Positions 36,729-44,982 of a DNA stretch of 64,000 bases are shown here, one piece after another. A model generated the notes under the pieces. It made no database searches, had not been told where the DNA came from, and was given only the letters and a program-made list of their open reading frames with translations. Numbering within the stretch: the stretch's first letter is position 1; every line of letters starts with the position of its first letter. A program made the position numbers and the translations under genes. This DNA comes from Aeromonas sobria (GTDB taxonomy: Bacteria; Pseudomonadota; Gammaproteobacteria; Enterobacterales; Aeromonadaceae), in the NCBI RefSeq assembly GCF_000820145.1, contig NZ_CDBW01000006.1:1-64000 (forward strand). The letters are read 5' to 3'.

Positions 36729-38093
36729 ATGAATATCAGTGCGATAGCCAAGGATCTGGTGCCCCTGCTCGGGGGCAAGGAGAACATCGTCAGCGCTGCC
36801 CACTGCGCCACCCGGCTGCGGTTGGTGCTGGCCGATGACAGCAAGGTGAACAAGGCCGCCATCGACAAGCTGGAGGGGGTCAAGGGGTGCTTTAGCAACG
36901 CGGGCCAAATTCAGGTGATCTTCGGCACCGGTCTGGTCAACAAGGTCTATGCGGAGTTTGTGGCGCTGACCGGTACCGGCACCGCCAGCAAGGCGGAGCT
37001 GACCGACATGGCTGCGGCCAAGCTCAACGTGGCCCAACGGTTGGCGCGAACCCTTTCCAACATCTTCGTGCCGATCATTCCGGCCATCGTCGCCTCGGGC
37101 CTGCTGATGGGGCTGCTCGGCATGGTGCGCACCTACGGCTGGGTCAATGCCGACAGCGCCCTGTTTGTGATGCTCGACATGTTCAGCTCGGCGGCCTTTA
37201 TTATCTTGCCGATCCTCATCGGCTTTACGGCGGCGCGGGAGTTTGGCGGCAATCCCTATCTGGGGGCGACCCTCGGCGGTATTCTCACCCACCCGGCGCT
37301 GACCAACGCCTGGGGCGTGGCCGGTGGCTTCAAGACCATGGATTTCTTCGGGCTCAATGTGGCGATGATCGGCTATCAGGGCACCGTCTTCCCGGTGCTG
37401 CTGGCGGTCTGGTTTATGTCCCATCTGGAGAAACAGCTGCGCAAGCGCATTCCGGATGCGCTGGATCTGATTCTCACGCCGTTTCTCACCGTCATCATCA
37501 CCGGTTTCGTGGCGTTGCTCTTTATCGGCCCGGCGGGTCGGGTACTGGGGGATGGCATCTCGTTCGGCCTAAGCGCTCTCTATGAGCAGGCGGGCTGGCT
37601 GGCGGGGCTGGTATTTGGCGGCACCTATTCGCTGATCGTCATCACCGGCATCCATCACAGCTTCCACGCTATCGAGGCGGGACTGCTGGCTAATCCGCAA
37701 ATTGGCGTCAACTTCCTGCTGCCCATTTGGGCCATGGCCAACGTGGCACAGGGGGGGGCTTGCCTCGCGGTCTACTTCAAGACCCGTGATGTGAAGATCA
37801 AGGCCATTACCGTGCCAGCCGCCATGTCCTGTCTGCTGGGCATCACGGAAGCGGCGATCTTTGGGGTGAACTTGCGCTACATCAAGCCCTTCCTTGCCGG
37901 TCTGTTTGGCGGGGCCTGCGGCGGCGCCTACGTGGTGGCGGCCAAGGTGGGGATGACGGCGGTTGGGCTGACCGGTATTCCCGGCATGGCCATCGTCCAG
38001 CCCATGAGCCTCATTCACTACATCATCGGGTTGGTGATCGCCTTTGGCACCGCCTTCGCCGCCTCCACCTTGCTCAAGTACAAGGTGGAGTGA
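36729..38093 (+). CDS. scrA: PTS sucrose-specific EIIBC component
   Basis: The 455-residue inner-membrane transporter imports sucrose as sucrose 6-phosphate. The N-terminal IIB domain has the phosphorylated Cys26 in AAHCATRLRL. The IIC part carries about ten membrane segments with GIHHSFHAIEAG, a sugar-binding loop. There is no IIA domain, so phosphate must come from a separate EIIA such as Crr. AGAGGAAG precedes ATG 36729. It is coupled to scrB by a one-base overlap (TGATG). Confidence 0.94.
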   Translation: MNISAIAKDLVPLLGGKENIVSAAHCATRLRLVLADDSKVNKAAIDKLEGVKGCFSNAGQIQVIFGTGLVNKVYAEFVALTGTGTASKAELTDMAAAKLNVAQRLARTLSNIFVPIIPAIVASGLLMGLLGMVRTYGWVNADSALFVMLDMFSSAAFIILPILIGFTAAREFGGNPYLGATLGGILTHPALTNAWGVAGGFKTMDFFGLNVAMIGYQGTVFPVLLAVWFMSHLEKQLRKRIPDALDLILTPFLTVIITGFVALLFIGPAGRVLGDGISFGLSALYEQAGWLAGLVFGGTYSLIVITGIHHSFHAIEAGLLANPQIGVNFLLPIWAMANVAQGGACLAVYFKTRDVKIKAITVPAAMSCLLGITEAAIFGVNLRYIKPFLAGLFGGACGGAYVVAAKVGMTAVGLTGIPGMAIVQPMSLIHYIIGLVIAFGTAFAASTLLKYKVE

Positions 38094-39508
38094 TGAAGGA
38101 ACGCGATCTTCTCAACCAGATTGTCCGGTCGCTGCTGGCCGGACAGCTCAAGGCGGCGGCCGATCCCTATCGGCCCCGCTGGCATCTGGCAGCCCCGGTG
38201 GGGCTGCTCAACGATCCCAACGGCTTTATCGAGCATGACGGGCGCTACCACCTCTTCTACCAGTGGAATCCACTGGGCTGCGAGCACCGCAACAAGGGCT
38301 GGGGGCACGTCACCTCCACCGATCTGCTGCACTGGCAGCACGAGCCGGTGGCGCTGTTGCCCACCGAAGCCTATGAGAGCCACGGCTGTTATTCGGGTTC
38401 GGCGGTGAGCGACGAACAGGGGCGTTTGACCCTCATCTACACCGGCAACGTCAAATACCCGGATGGCAGCCGCACCGCCTATCAGTGTCTGGCCCGCGCC
38501 GACGGTGCGGGCGGGTTTGCCAAGCTGGGGCCGGTGCTGGAGCTGCCGCAAGGCTACAGCGGCCATGTGCGGGACCCCAAGGTGTGGCACGACGGCCAAC
38601 AGTGGCTGATGGTGCTGGGAGCGCGCACCCTGGACGACAGGGGCGAAGTGCTGCTCTATCGCGGCGAGACCCTGCAGAGCTGGCAGCTGGTGGGCCCCAT
38701 CGCCGGTAGCGGGCACGGTGGTCTCGGTGAGTTTGGCTATATGTGGGAGTGCCCGGATCTCTTCCCGCTAGGGGATCGCCATGTGCTGATCAGCTGCCCG
38801 CAAGGGATTGCCCCGGCCGGAGAGGATTATCGCAACCTCTACCAGTGCGGTTGGCTGGCGGGCGATTTCGACGGCGAGCGCTTCGAGCACGGGGCTTTCT
38901 ACGAGCTGGACCGGGGCTTCGAGTTCTATGCGCCGCAAACCACTCGAGACAGTCAGGGTCGCCGCCTCTTGTTTGGTTGGCTGGGGCTGCCGGAGGAGAA
39001 CGAGATGAGCCAACCTACTGTCGCTCACGGCTGGATCCACCAGATGAGCTGCCCGCGGGAGCTGTTCTGGCAGGATGAGTGGCTCTGCCAGCGACCGGTG
39101 GCCGAGCTCGCGGCATTGAAGGGAGATCTGACCCGCTTCGAGGGGGCGCTCGGCGAATTTCCGGGGTTGGCCATCGACGCGGCCTGGCTCGATCTGGATC
39201 TCTGCGGGGAGGGGAGCCTCTGGTTCGGTGCCGTGGCCGAGCTGGTGTGGCAGCCGGGGCATATCACCTTGCGGCGCCAGAACTGGCAGAGCGGGGCGTG
39301 GGAGACCCGCAGCAGCCCTTGGTCTGGTGGGTGGATCACCGTCTTGTGTGATCGCTCCAGTCTGGAGTGTTTTATCGATGAGGGCCGCCACAGCCTGTCT
39401 GCGCGCTACTTCCCCGGAGAAAAGCCGCAACTTTCATCAGGTAACGGCGATGATGGCTGCAAAATTTGCCTCAATCACTGGCCGCTGTCGGCGTGCCTAG
39501 TACAATAG
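38093..39508 (+). CDS. scrB: Sucrose-6-phosphate hydrolase (GH32)
   Basis: The 471-residue enzyme splits sucrose 6-phosphate into glucose 6-phosphate and fructose. It carries the GH32 nucleophile motif LLNDPNGF (Asp nucleophile), FYQWNP, the transition-state RDPKVW and the acid/base Glu in ECPDLF, then a C-terminal beta-sandwich. The family motif WxNDPNG has Leu in place of Trp here. ATG 38093 overlaps the scrA stop; GTG 38090 is also in frame. GGAG is directly upstream. Confidence 0.94.
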   Translation: MKERDLLNQIVRSLLAGQLKAAADPYRPRWHLAAPVGLLNDPNGFIEHDGRYHLFYQWNPLGCEHRNKGWGHVTSTDLLHWQHEPVALLPTEAYESHGCYSGSAVSDEQGRLTLIYTGNVKYPDGSRTAYQCLARADGAGGFAKLGPVLELPQGYSGHVRDPKVWHDGQQWLMVLGARTLDDRGEVLLYRGETLQSWQLVGPIAGSGHGGLGEFGYMWECPDLFPLGDRHVLISCPQGIAPAGEDYRNLYQCGWLAGDFDGERFEHGAFYELDRGFEFYAPQTTRDSQGRRLLFGWLGLPEENEMSQPTVAHGWIHQMSCPRELFWQDEWLCQRPVAELAALKGDLTRFEGALGEFPGLAIDAAWLDLDLCGEGSLWFGAVAELVWQPGHITLRRQNWQSGAWETRSSPWSGGWITVLCDRSSLECFIDEGRHSLSARYFPGEKPQLSSGNGDDGCKICLNHWPLSACLVQ

Positions 39509-39535
39509 CCCGGTTCTAGTCAGCCGGGAGGCCAG

Positions 39536-40546
39536 GTGGAGAAGAAGAAACGGATCACGATTGCCCAGATTGCCGAACTGGCGGGGGTGTCCAAGGCGAC
39601 CGCCAGTCTGGTGCTCAACGGGAAGAGTGCGGAGTACCGGATCGCCGACGATACCCGCAAGCGCATTCAGGCGGTGGCGGATGAGTGCCACTACCTGCCG
39701 AGCTTTCACGCCCGCTCCCTGCGCGAGACCCGCAGTTACACCTGGGGTTTGGTGATCCCCGATCTCACCAATTTCGGTTTTGCCCGCATCGCCCGTGCTC
39801 TCGAGGCCCACTGTCGGGAGGCGGGCATCCAGCTGCTGATTGCCTGCTCCGAGGATGATCCCGCCCTCGAGCAGCGGGTGGTGGACAACCTCATCAGCCG
39901 TCAGGTGGATGGGCTGATTGTCGCCTCCAGCGGCCACAGCGATGACATCTATGCTCGCATTCACGACCGCCTGCCGGTGGTACAGCTCGACCGCCACATC
40001 GGTGAGTCGCGCCTGCCCATGGTGATCTCCGATGCCTGCAAGGCTACCGCCGAGCTGGTGCGGGATATGGCCAGCGAGTGTGGCGAGGAGATCTACTACG
40101 TCGGCGGTTTGCTGGATCTCTCCCCCAGCCGCCACCGGCTGGCGGGCTATGAGCTGGGGCTCCATCGCGCCGGTTTTGAAGCCGATGCAATCCGGGTGCG
40201 CCATCGCGATTATCAGCCGAGCTCCGGTTATCAGCTGATGGCCGAGCTGGTGGCAGAGTTGGGGGCGCCACCCAAGGGGCTCTTTACCGCCTCCTTTACC
40301 CTGCTGGAGGGTGTACTGCGCTACCTCAACGAGGCGGGACTGATGGAGACGGGCATGCGGCTGTGTACCTTCGATGATCACGACCTGCTCGACTGCATTC
40401 CCATGCGCATCGACTCGGTGGCGCAGGATTGTCCGGCGCTAGCCCGTGCCGCTTTCGAGCTGATGCAGCAACTGATTGCAGGTAATCCCCCGGCGCAGAC
40501 CGCCCTGGTGATCAACCCCCGGGTGCGCTGGCGCAGTCGCCGCTAG
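39536..40546 (+). CDS. scrR: Sucrose operon repressor ScrR (LacI family)
   Basis: The 336-residue regulator has the LacI-type helix-turn-helix at the N-terminus (ITIAQIAELAGVSKATASLVLNG) and a periplasmic-binding-like effector domain (GLVIPDLTNFGFARIARALE). It should bind the three scr operators. The start is GTG 39536 with GGGAGG upstream. It lies 27 bases after scrB, so it is probably co-transcribed and self-limiting. A strong terminator follows. Confidence 0.92.
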   Translation: MEKKKRITIAQIAELAGVSKATASLVLNGKSAEYRIADDTRKRIQAVADECHYLPSFHARSLRETRSYTWGLVIPDLTNFGFARIARALEAHCREAGIQLLIACSEDDPALEQRVVDNLISRQVDGLIVASSGHSDDIYARIHDRLPVVQLDRHIGESRLPMVISDACKATAELVRDMASECGEEIYYVGGLLDLSPSRHRLAGYELGLHRAGFEADAIRVRHRDYQPSSGYQLMAELVAELGAPPKGLFTASFTLLEGVLRYLNEAGLMETGMRLCTFDDHDLLDCIPMRIDSVAQDCPALARAAFELMQQLIAGNPPAQTALVINPRVRWRSRR

Positions 40547-40574
40547 TTACGCCGGTTCGCCCATCCCATGTGAG

Positions 40575-40604
40575 AAAGCCCCGCCATTGCTGGCGGGGCT
40601 TTTT
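40575..40604 (+). terminator. Terminator after scrR
   Basis: AAAGCCCCGCC (40575-40585), loop ATTGCT, GGCGGGGCTTT from 40592, ending in T residues. It closes the scr regulon and faces the end of the MgtC gene. Confidence 0.93.
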
Positions 40605-40641
40605 GCTGTTGGCCGATGGTGCCGTTCCTCTGACCGAGAGA

Positions 40642-41370
40642 TCAATCGGTGGTACTGGTCCGCCAGAACACCTGCTTGATATGGGGGTGGATGGCCAGTT
40701 TTTGCATCAGGGCATCCAGCTCGTCGCCATTAATGGAGGTGGCGAGCAGCACTGCCGAGATCTCCAGATCCCCCGCACCGAACGGCTCGATATCGAGCTC
40801 ACTCATGGGATAGTTGGCCTGTTCCAGCATCTCCTCGAGCCAGTGCAGCACCTCCTTTTGATGCTCGCGCTGGGTCAGCGCCGTCACCTTGTAGGTCACT
40901 TCGGTGTCGGTATTGTCCACTGGACGACGATTGATCTGATTGACCAGCGGGCGCAGCAGGGTGTTGGCTGCCAGCACGAACAGGGCCCCCAGAATCGCCT
41001 CCATGGCCAGCCCGGCGCCACAGGCGGCGCCGACGGCGGCCACGCCCCAGAGGGTGGCGGCGGTGTTGATGCCGCGGATATTGCCCGACTCGCGCATGAT
41101 GACACCTGCGCCGAGAAAACCGATGCCGGAGACGATATAGGCCACCACATGGACCACGTTGTAGTTGCCGCCGTGCAGGTCATAGATGCGCTGGGCCAGA
41201 CTGACGAACAGGGCGGCCCCCACGGCGACCAGCACGTTGGTGCGCAGGCCCGCGGTACGTTGGCGGTACTGGCGCTCCAGCCCGACCAGACTGCCGAGCA
41301 CAAAGGCGAGCAGCAGGCTGGCCAGAGTGTCGAGCAGGGAGATCATGTCAATTTGTTGCCACATCTTCAT
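40642..41370 (-). CDS. MgtC/SapB-family membrane protein
   Basis: The 242-residue protein has an N-terminal hydrophobic domain with about five membrane segments (LLLAFVLGSLVGLERQYRQRTAGLRTN is the family signature, containing the conserved Arg and Glu residues) and a soluble C-terminal ACT-like domain (about 160-242). MgtC proteins act in growth at low magnesium and, in Salmonella, inhibit the F-type ATPase. AGGAGTACGCC lies before ATG 41370. Upstream on the same strand is a small protein resembling its C-terminal domain. The precise role in this organism is unknown. Confidence 0.9.
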   Translation of the reverse strand: MKMWQQIDMISLLDTLASLLLAFVLGSLVGLERQYRQRTAGLRTNVLVAVGAALFVSLAQRIYDLHGGNYNVVHVVAYIVSGIGFLGAGVIMRESGNIRGINTAATLWGVAAVGAACGAGLAMEAILGALFVLAANTLLRPLVNQINRRPVDNTDTEVTYKVTALTQREHQKEVLHWLEEMLEQANYPMSELDIEPFGAGDLEISAVLLATSINGDELDALMQKLAIHPHIKQVFWRTSTTD

Positions 41371-41633
41371 GGCGTACTCCTTCTGATAAGGGCTGGCTTG
41401 GCGCCATCCATGATGACACGCTGGGTGGCGGATGGATCAGGGGATGATTGCGCGGATGGCCAGCAGAAAAACAACACTGCGCGCCCGCACTCGGGCTCCT
41501 GGGGTGCGAGCCGAGCAGAGGCGCGAACATGAACGGCGGATCGGTGACCCGATCCGCCGCGGTGCAAGCTGTCGCTCACGACAGGGGGCCAGCGTGGCTG
41601 GCCCCTTTCACTGTGGTTAACGCAGGTGTGCGG
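41371..41633 (-). promoter_or_regulatory. Leader of the MgtC gene with two strong hairpins and overlapping short frames
   Basis: The 263 bases hold GGCGGATCGG/CCGATCCGCC (41535-41544 and 41549-41558) and GGGGCCAGC/GCTGGCCCC (41585-41593 and 41597-41605). Two short frames run into the MgtC start: 41530-41348, with ten Pro in 60 codons, and 41579-41367, whose stop overlaps the start codon (ATGA). In Salmonella a proline-rich leader peptide controls mgtC, so this layout is suggestive. GC-rich DNA yields such frames by chance, so the assignment is tentative. Confidence 0.4.
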
Positions 41634-42038
41634 TCAGTTGAACTCGGGATCGCAGTCGATGCGCGGGCGCAGTTGCCAGCGCACCGGATGTGCCACCCCG
41701 ACCTGATGAACAAACTGCACCAGATAGCGGCGCTGGGGCGGGGTGCACTGCAGGTTGAGCACCAGCTCACGCCCGCCGCTGCGACCCGGCTTTATCGATT
41801 GCATCGGTTGCAGCCCCGCCGGTTGCAGGGTGTGGTTCACCATATCCAGCACCTGCTCCATATCGGCGCGATCCTCGCAGCGGATCTGCAGCCGGTAGTG
41901 GTGCTGGCGCTGTTTGCCGCCCAGCCAGCGTGGCAGCATGCCACGGCCGAGCTTGCTCAGCAGAGGGTGAGCCCGGGTAGCAACGGAACCTGTTGCGACC
42001 GTGGGATCCGCAGCCGGTTTGATTGAGATAAAGCGCAT
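41634..42038 (-). CDS. Small free-standing ACT-like domain protein
   Basis: This 134-residue soluble protein is of no named family that I recognise. From about residue 45 it has the beta-alpha-beta-beta-alpha-beta look of an ACT-type domain: HHYRLQIRCEDRADMEQVLD, then a strand ELVLNLQCT and helix RRYLVQFVHQVG. The same order and spacing occur in the C-terminal domain of the MgtC protein just downstream (YKVTALTQ, then a helix, EISAVLLA and ELDALMQKLA). AAGGAGG lies five bases before ATG 42038, a perfect ribosome site, so the gene is real; an extension to 42098 is rejected. Function is unknown; a regulatory partner of MgtC is an inference. Confidence 0.7.
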   Translation of the reverse strand: MRFISIKPAADPTVATGSVATRAHPLLSKLGRGMLPRWLGGKQRQHHYRLQIRCEDRADMEQVLDMVNHTLQPAGLQPMQSIKPGRSGGRELVLNLQCTPPQRRYLVQFVHQVGVAHPVRWQLRPRIDCDPEFN

Positions 42039-42117
42039 AGCAGCCTCCTTGTGGGAAGCAGAAACTATGCAGGCATGACGGCCATGGCTTTTGGCCAATG
42101 GTCACCAGACGTCAAGT

Positions 42118-42275
42118 GTAAAAAGAGAAGAGGGGAGTGGATTTCCGCTTCTCGCAGGGCTGCGAGCATGCGGCAGAGAAAGACCTGCGGCTAGCTCGCG
42201 ACCTTGGTACCGGCTGACAGGGCCGGTCTACAACTGTCACTTGATGAGTTGCCCACTGATGGTCTCCGCTATTGA
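42118..42275 (-). promoter_or_regulatory. Candidate structured leader RNA with competing terminator
   Basis: Read on the - strand, the leader of the ACT-like gene can form a closing helix (42262-42266 with 42182-42186, extended by 42267-42270 with 42170-42173). Inside it are CAACT/AGTTG (42248-42252 with 42232-42236) and ACCGGC/GCCGGT (42223-42228 with 42210-42215) arms. Then CTCGCAG/CTGCGAG (42166-42160 with 42157-42151) overlaps GAGAAG/CTTCTC (42153-42148 with 42130-42125) plus a T5 run (42124-42120). That is the layout of a riboswitch or attenuator. I recognise no known class. Confidence 0.45.
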
Positions 42276-42397
42276 TAAGAGGCTCGAATGATAGCCGAGG
42301 CGGCAGGCAGGGTAAACCCCGCGCCACCCGCAGCAACATCTTGAAACATAATCGAAAGCCCCGTTTTGCCGCATCAAGCCGCTAAAAGCTGACCCGG
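42276..42397. other. Remaining intergenic region before the DUF2892 gene
   Basis: Contains a TATCAT hexamer near 42288 on the - strand that could be the -10 for the structured leader, and a GC-rich inverted stretch (about 42300-42334). Nothing else is recognised. Confidence 0.35.
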
Positions 42398-42583
42398 TTA
42401 TTTCAGTCCCATCCGTTTGAGGATCATTGCAGCCGGGCAGAAACCGGTGAACGCACTCTGGATCAGGTTGACCCCGACAAAGGCGCTTAACCAGACAAAG
42501 CCCGGATGAACCCAGGTGGTAAGGATCAGCGAGAGCAGCAACATGCAGCCCGCGACGATTCTGACTCCGTTATCTACAGTCAT
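42398..42583 (-). CDS. DUF2892 (YgaP-like) inner-membrane protein
   Basis: The 61-residue protein has two hydrophobic segments (about 6-24 and 29-42) and the family motif VNLIQSAFTGFCPAAMILKRMG near its end. It matches the membrane part of YgaP, a protein linked to rhodanese domains and sulfur metabolism. Here the rhodanese part is absent. AGGGAGATAGTC precedes ATG 42583. It is divergent from the ArsR-type regulator and shares its operator region. Confidence 0.85.
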   Translation of the reverse strand: MTVDNGVRIVAGCMLLLSLILTTWVHPGFVWLSAFVGVNLIQSAFTGFCPAAMILKRMGLK

Positions 42584-42608
42584 GACTATCTCCCTATCTA
42601 CTTTAGGT

Positions 42609-42665
42609 ATTGCTAATTTAGCGTTGTTTTATACAATAAAACAAATATCAGCAATTGCTAATTTA
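42609..42665. promoter_or_regulatory. Shared operator region of DUF2892 gene and ArsR-type regulator
   Basis: A perfect palindrome TTGTTTTAT-ACA-ATAAAACAA (42624-42644, 9-bp arms) lies between two exact 12-bp direct repeats ATTGCTAATTTA (42609-42620 and 42654-42665). All sit in the 87-base divergent gap. ArsR-family dimers bind such dyads, so the regulator probably represses both directions. Confidence 0.8.
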
Positions 42666-42670
42666 CTCTT

Positions 42671-42985
42671 ATGAGCCAATTCGACCAGATGAACAGACAT
42701 GCGACAGCTGCCGCCTCCCTGCTCAAGGCGTTGGCTCATCCCGAACGCCTGATGGTGCTCTGCCAGCTAGTGGAGGGGGAGAAGGGGGTCGGAGAGCTGC
42801 TGGCCCACAGCCAGCTGGGGCAGTCGGCCTTCTCCCAGCAACTTTCGGTATTGAAGCGCCAGGGCCTTATCCGTTCGCGCAAGGTCTCCCAGCAGATCTA
42901 CTACTCGCTGGTGAGCGAGGCGGCCGCCGATGTGCTGGGGGCGCTGCAAACCCATTTTTGTCACTCAGAAAATAAGGAATCTTGA
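42671..42985 (+). CDS. ArsR/SmtB-family regulator, BigR/YgaV-like
   Basis: The 104-residue winged-helix protein has [21 protein letters not shown] and the recognition helix [20 protein letters not shown]. Two Cys stand at about positions 31 (VLCQL) and 98 (HFC), the pattern of persulfide-sensing BigR/YgaV/SqrR regulators, where a disulfide or tetrasulfide releases DNA. Metal-binding CxC motifs of ArsR/SmtB are absent. It heads an operon of YeeE/YedE proteins and an RND pump. Sulfide or polysulfide sensing is inferred from the Cys pair and neighbours. Confidence 0.85.
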   Translation: MSQFDQMNRHATAAASLLKALAHPERLMVLCQLVEGEKGVGELLAHSQLGQSAFSQQLSVLKRQGLIRSRKVSQQIYYSLVSEAAADVLGALQTHFCHSENKES

Positions 42986-43398
42986 TGATGGAAAGCCAAT
43001 GGCTGCTCTCTTTGGGCGGCGGCATGCTGGCGGGGCTGTCGGCCCTGATCCTGATGTTGTTCAACGGCCGGGTGGCCGGGATCAGCGGCATTCTGGCCGG
43101 TGCCTTGCAACACCGCGCGCCGTGGCGGGTGCTGTTTCTGCTGGGGCTCGGGGCGGGCGCCTGGCTGGCGCTGACCCTGGGTTGGGCCACCATGCCTGCA
43201 TTCACTACCCTGCCCGGCTGGCCGGTAGTACTGCTGGCCGGTCTGCTGGTCGGCATCGGTACCCGTCTTGGCAATGGCTGCACCAGCGGCCACGGCATCT
43301 GCGGCATGGGGCGGCTCTCCCGGCGCTCCATCGTCGCCACCCTGACCTTTATGGCGGCAGGCTTTATCACCGTCTTCGTCACTCATCATCTGCTGTAA
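42985..43398 (+). CDS. YeeE/YedE-family membrane protein, first half
   Basis: The 137-residue protein has four hydrophobic segments and the thiosulfate-transporter family motif [20 protein letters not shown] with two conserved Cys. YeeE (TsuA) imports thiosulfate, and this shorter form pairs with the next gene to make the equivalent of one protein. The ATG overlaps the regulator stop (TGATG). Role in sulfur-compound transport follows from the family. Confidence 0.88.
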   Translation: MMESQWLLSLGGGMLAGLSALILMLFNGRVAGISGILAGALQHRAPWRVLFLLGLGAGAWLALTLGWATMPAFTTLPGWPVVLLAGLLVGIGTRLGNGCTSGHGICGMGRLSRRSIVATLTFMAAGFITVFVTHHLL

Positions 43399-43411
43399 GG
43401 GGCTGATCGCC

Positions 43412-43870
43412 ATGAAGTTGCTGACAAGTTTGTTTGCGGGCCTGTTGTTTGGACTGGGGATGGCCATCTCCGGCATGGTGGATCCCGCCCGGGTCACCGG
43501 TTTTCTCGATCTGGCCGGGGCCTGGGATCCCAGCCTCGCCTTCGTGATGGGGGGCGCCCTGCTGGTCTTTATGCCGGGTTATGTTCTGCTGGTGAAATCC
43601 CGTCGCCATAGCGTGCTGGGTGAGCCCATCGCCGCCGTACCGGACCCCAAGCTGGATCGCCGGCTGATCGGCGGGGCCGCGCTGTTTGGCATCGGCTGGG
43701 GGCTGGTGGGCATCTGCCCGGGGCCAGCTCTGAGTCTCATTTCCAGCGGGCAGCCCATGATAATGTTGTTTATCGCGGCCATGGTGGCCGGGATCTTGCT
43801 GTTTGACAGAGGGCTGGCCAAGGTGCTGGCTCGGGGAAAGGATAAGGTGCGCCAGTCCCATACCGCCTGA
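43412..43870 (+). CDS. YeeE/YedE-family membrane protein, second half (DUF6691-type)
   Basis: The 152-residue protein has four hydrophobic segments, GLGMAISGMVDPARVTGFLD and the Cys motif GWGLVGICPGPAL, the C-terminal half signature of the YeeE family. It begins 13 bases after the first half; together they form a two-part transporter found next to BigR-type regulators in other proteobacteria. Confidence 0.87.
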   Translation: MKLLTSLFAGLLFGLGMAISGMVDPARVTGFLDLAGAWDPSLAFVMGGALLVFMPGYVLLVKSRRHSVLGEPIAAVPDPKLDRRLIGGAALFGIGWGLVGICPGPALSLISSGQPMIMLFIAAMVAGILLFDRGLAKVLARGKDKVRQSHTA

Positions 43871-43908
43871 TCCCGCGAAGTGACTGATGATGCCAGGGAA
43901 GGAGAGTG

Positions 43909-44982
43909 ATGATGGAAAAGATCCGGTTGCTGGGGCTCACCTTGTTGGTGATGACATCGCAGGCCATGACATCCACCCAGGCCCTGGCCGCACAAGGGGA
44001 GCCGGTGGCCCCGCTGACTGTTGTTTCGCTGACAGAGTCCTTGCTGACAGTATCGCCACAGCCGGTGACCGACTGGCTGACGCTGGATGGCACCGTCACT
44101 GCCATCAATCAGGGGACGGTGGCGGCCCAGACCAGCGGCCGGGTCTCTCGTATGTTGGTGGATGTGAACGATCAGGTGCAGGCGGGGCAACCGCTGCTGG
44201 AGATCAGCGGCAAGGAGCAGTTTGCCGCCGTCACGGGTGCCGAGGCGCGGCTGGCGCGGGCGCAGGCTCAGCAAGTGGAAGCCGAGCGCCAGCTCGCCCG
44301 CTTTCAGGCGCTGATTGCCAAGGGGGTGATCACCCGCGCCCAGCTCGATAATGCCCAGGCGACTGATCGCGCCGCCCGCGCCGAGGTGAACGCTGCCGAT
44401 GCGGCTCTCACTCAGGCCCGCGAGGCCTACGGTTATACCCGCATTCTGGCCCCTTACGCCGGAGTGGTGACCAAACGGCTGGTAGAGCTGGGGGAGACAG
44501 TCGCCCCCGGTACCCCGCTGCTCTCCGGCTTCTCTCTAGACACCTTGCGGGTGGAGGCGGAGTTGCCCCAATCTGCCCTGACGCTCGCTCGTGAGCCTGC
44601 GGATGTGCAGGTGCTGCTGCCCGATGGCAAGTCTGTCACCCCGGTCAAATTGACCCGCTTCAACTATGCCGACAGCCAGAGCCATGCCTTCAGGTTGCGC
44701 CTCGATTTGCCGCCGCAAACTGCCGGGGTATTGCCCGGTATGTGGCTCAAGGTGCAGCTCAAACAGGGTGCACGTCAGGTGTTGCAGGTGCCGGATCGCG
44801 CCCTGCTGCGGCAAGGGGAGTTCAACGGCGTCTATCTGCAGCAGCCCGCTGGCAGGGCCCTGACGCCGGTGCGGGTCGGTCACTGCCTCGAGGGGCTGTG
44901 CGAGATCCTGGCCGGGCTGCAAGCCGGTGACAAGCTGGCCCCCGATGCCTGGGCGCAGCAGCAGGAGGTGGCCCATGAGTAG
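43909..44982 (+). CDS. RND efflux periplasmic adaptor (membrane fusion protein)
   Basis: The 357-residue protein has a signal peptide (about 1-25), then the lipoyl halves GRVSRMLVDVNDQVQAGQPLLEI and GYTRILAPYAGVVTKRLVELGE around a helical hairpin, and a beta-barrel domain. It links the RND pump to an outer-membrane channel, which is not encoded here. GGAAGGAG precedes the start; the exact ATG among 43909 and 43912 is uncertain. Its stop overlaps the pump gene by eight bases. Confidence 0.9.
   Translation: MMEKIRLLGLTLLVMTSQAMTSTQALAAQGEPVAPLTVVSLTESLLTVSPQPVTDWLTLDGTVTAINQGTVAAQTSGRVSRMLVDVNDQVQAGQPLLEISGKEQFAAVTGAEARLARAQAQQVEAERQLARFQALIAKGVITRAQLDNAQATDRAARAEVNAADAALTQAREAYGYTRILAPYAGVVTKRLVELGETVAPGTPLLSGFSLDTLRVEAELPQSALTLAREPADVQVLLPDGKSVTPVKLTRFNYADSQSHAFRLRLDLPPQTAGVLPGMWLKVQLKQGARQVLQVPDRALLRQGEFNGVYLQQPAGRALTPVRVGHCLEGLCEILAGLQAGDKLAPDAWAQQQEVAHE

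Noticed and set aside
42061..42300. M-box magnesium or yybP-ykoY manganese riboswitch
   Set aside because: The conserved stretches of those classes, as I remember them, are not present. The region is kept only as an unclassified structured leader.
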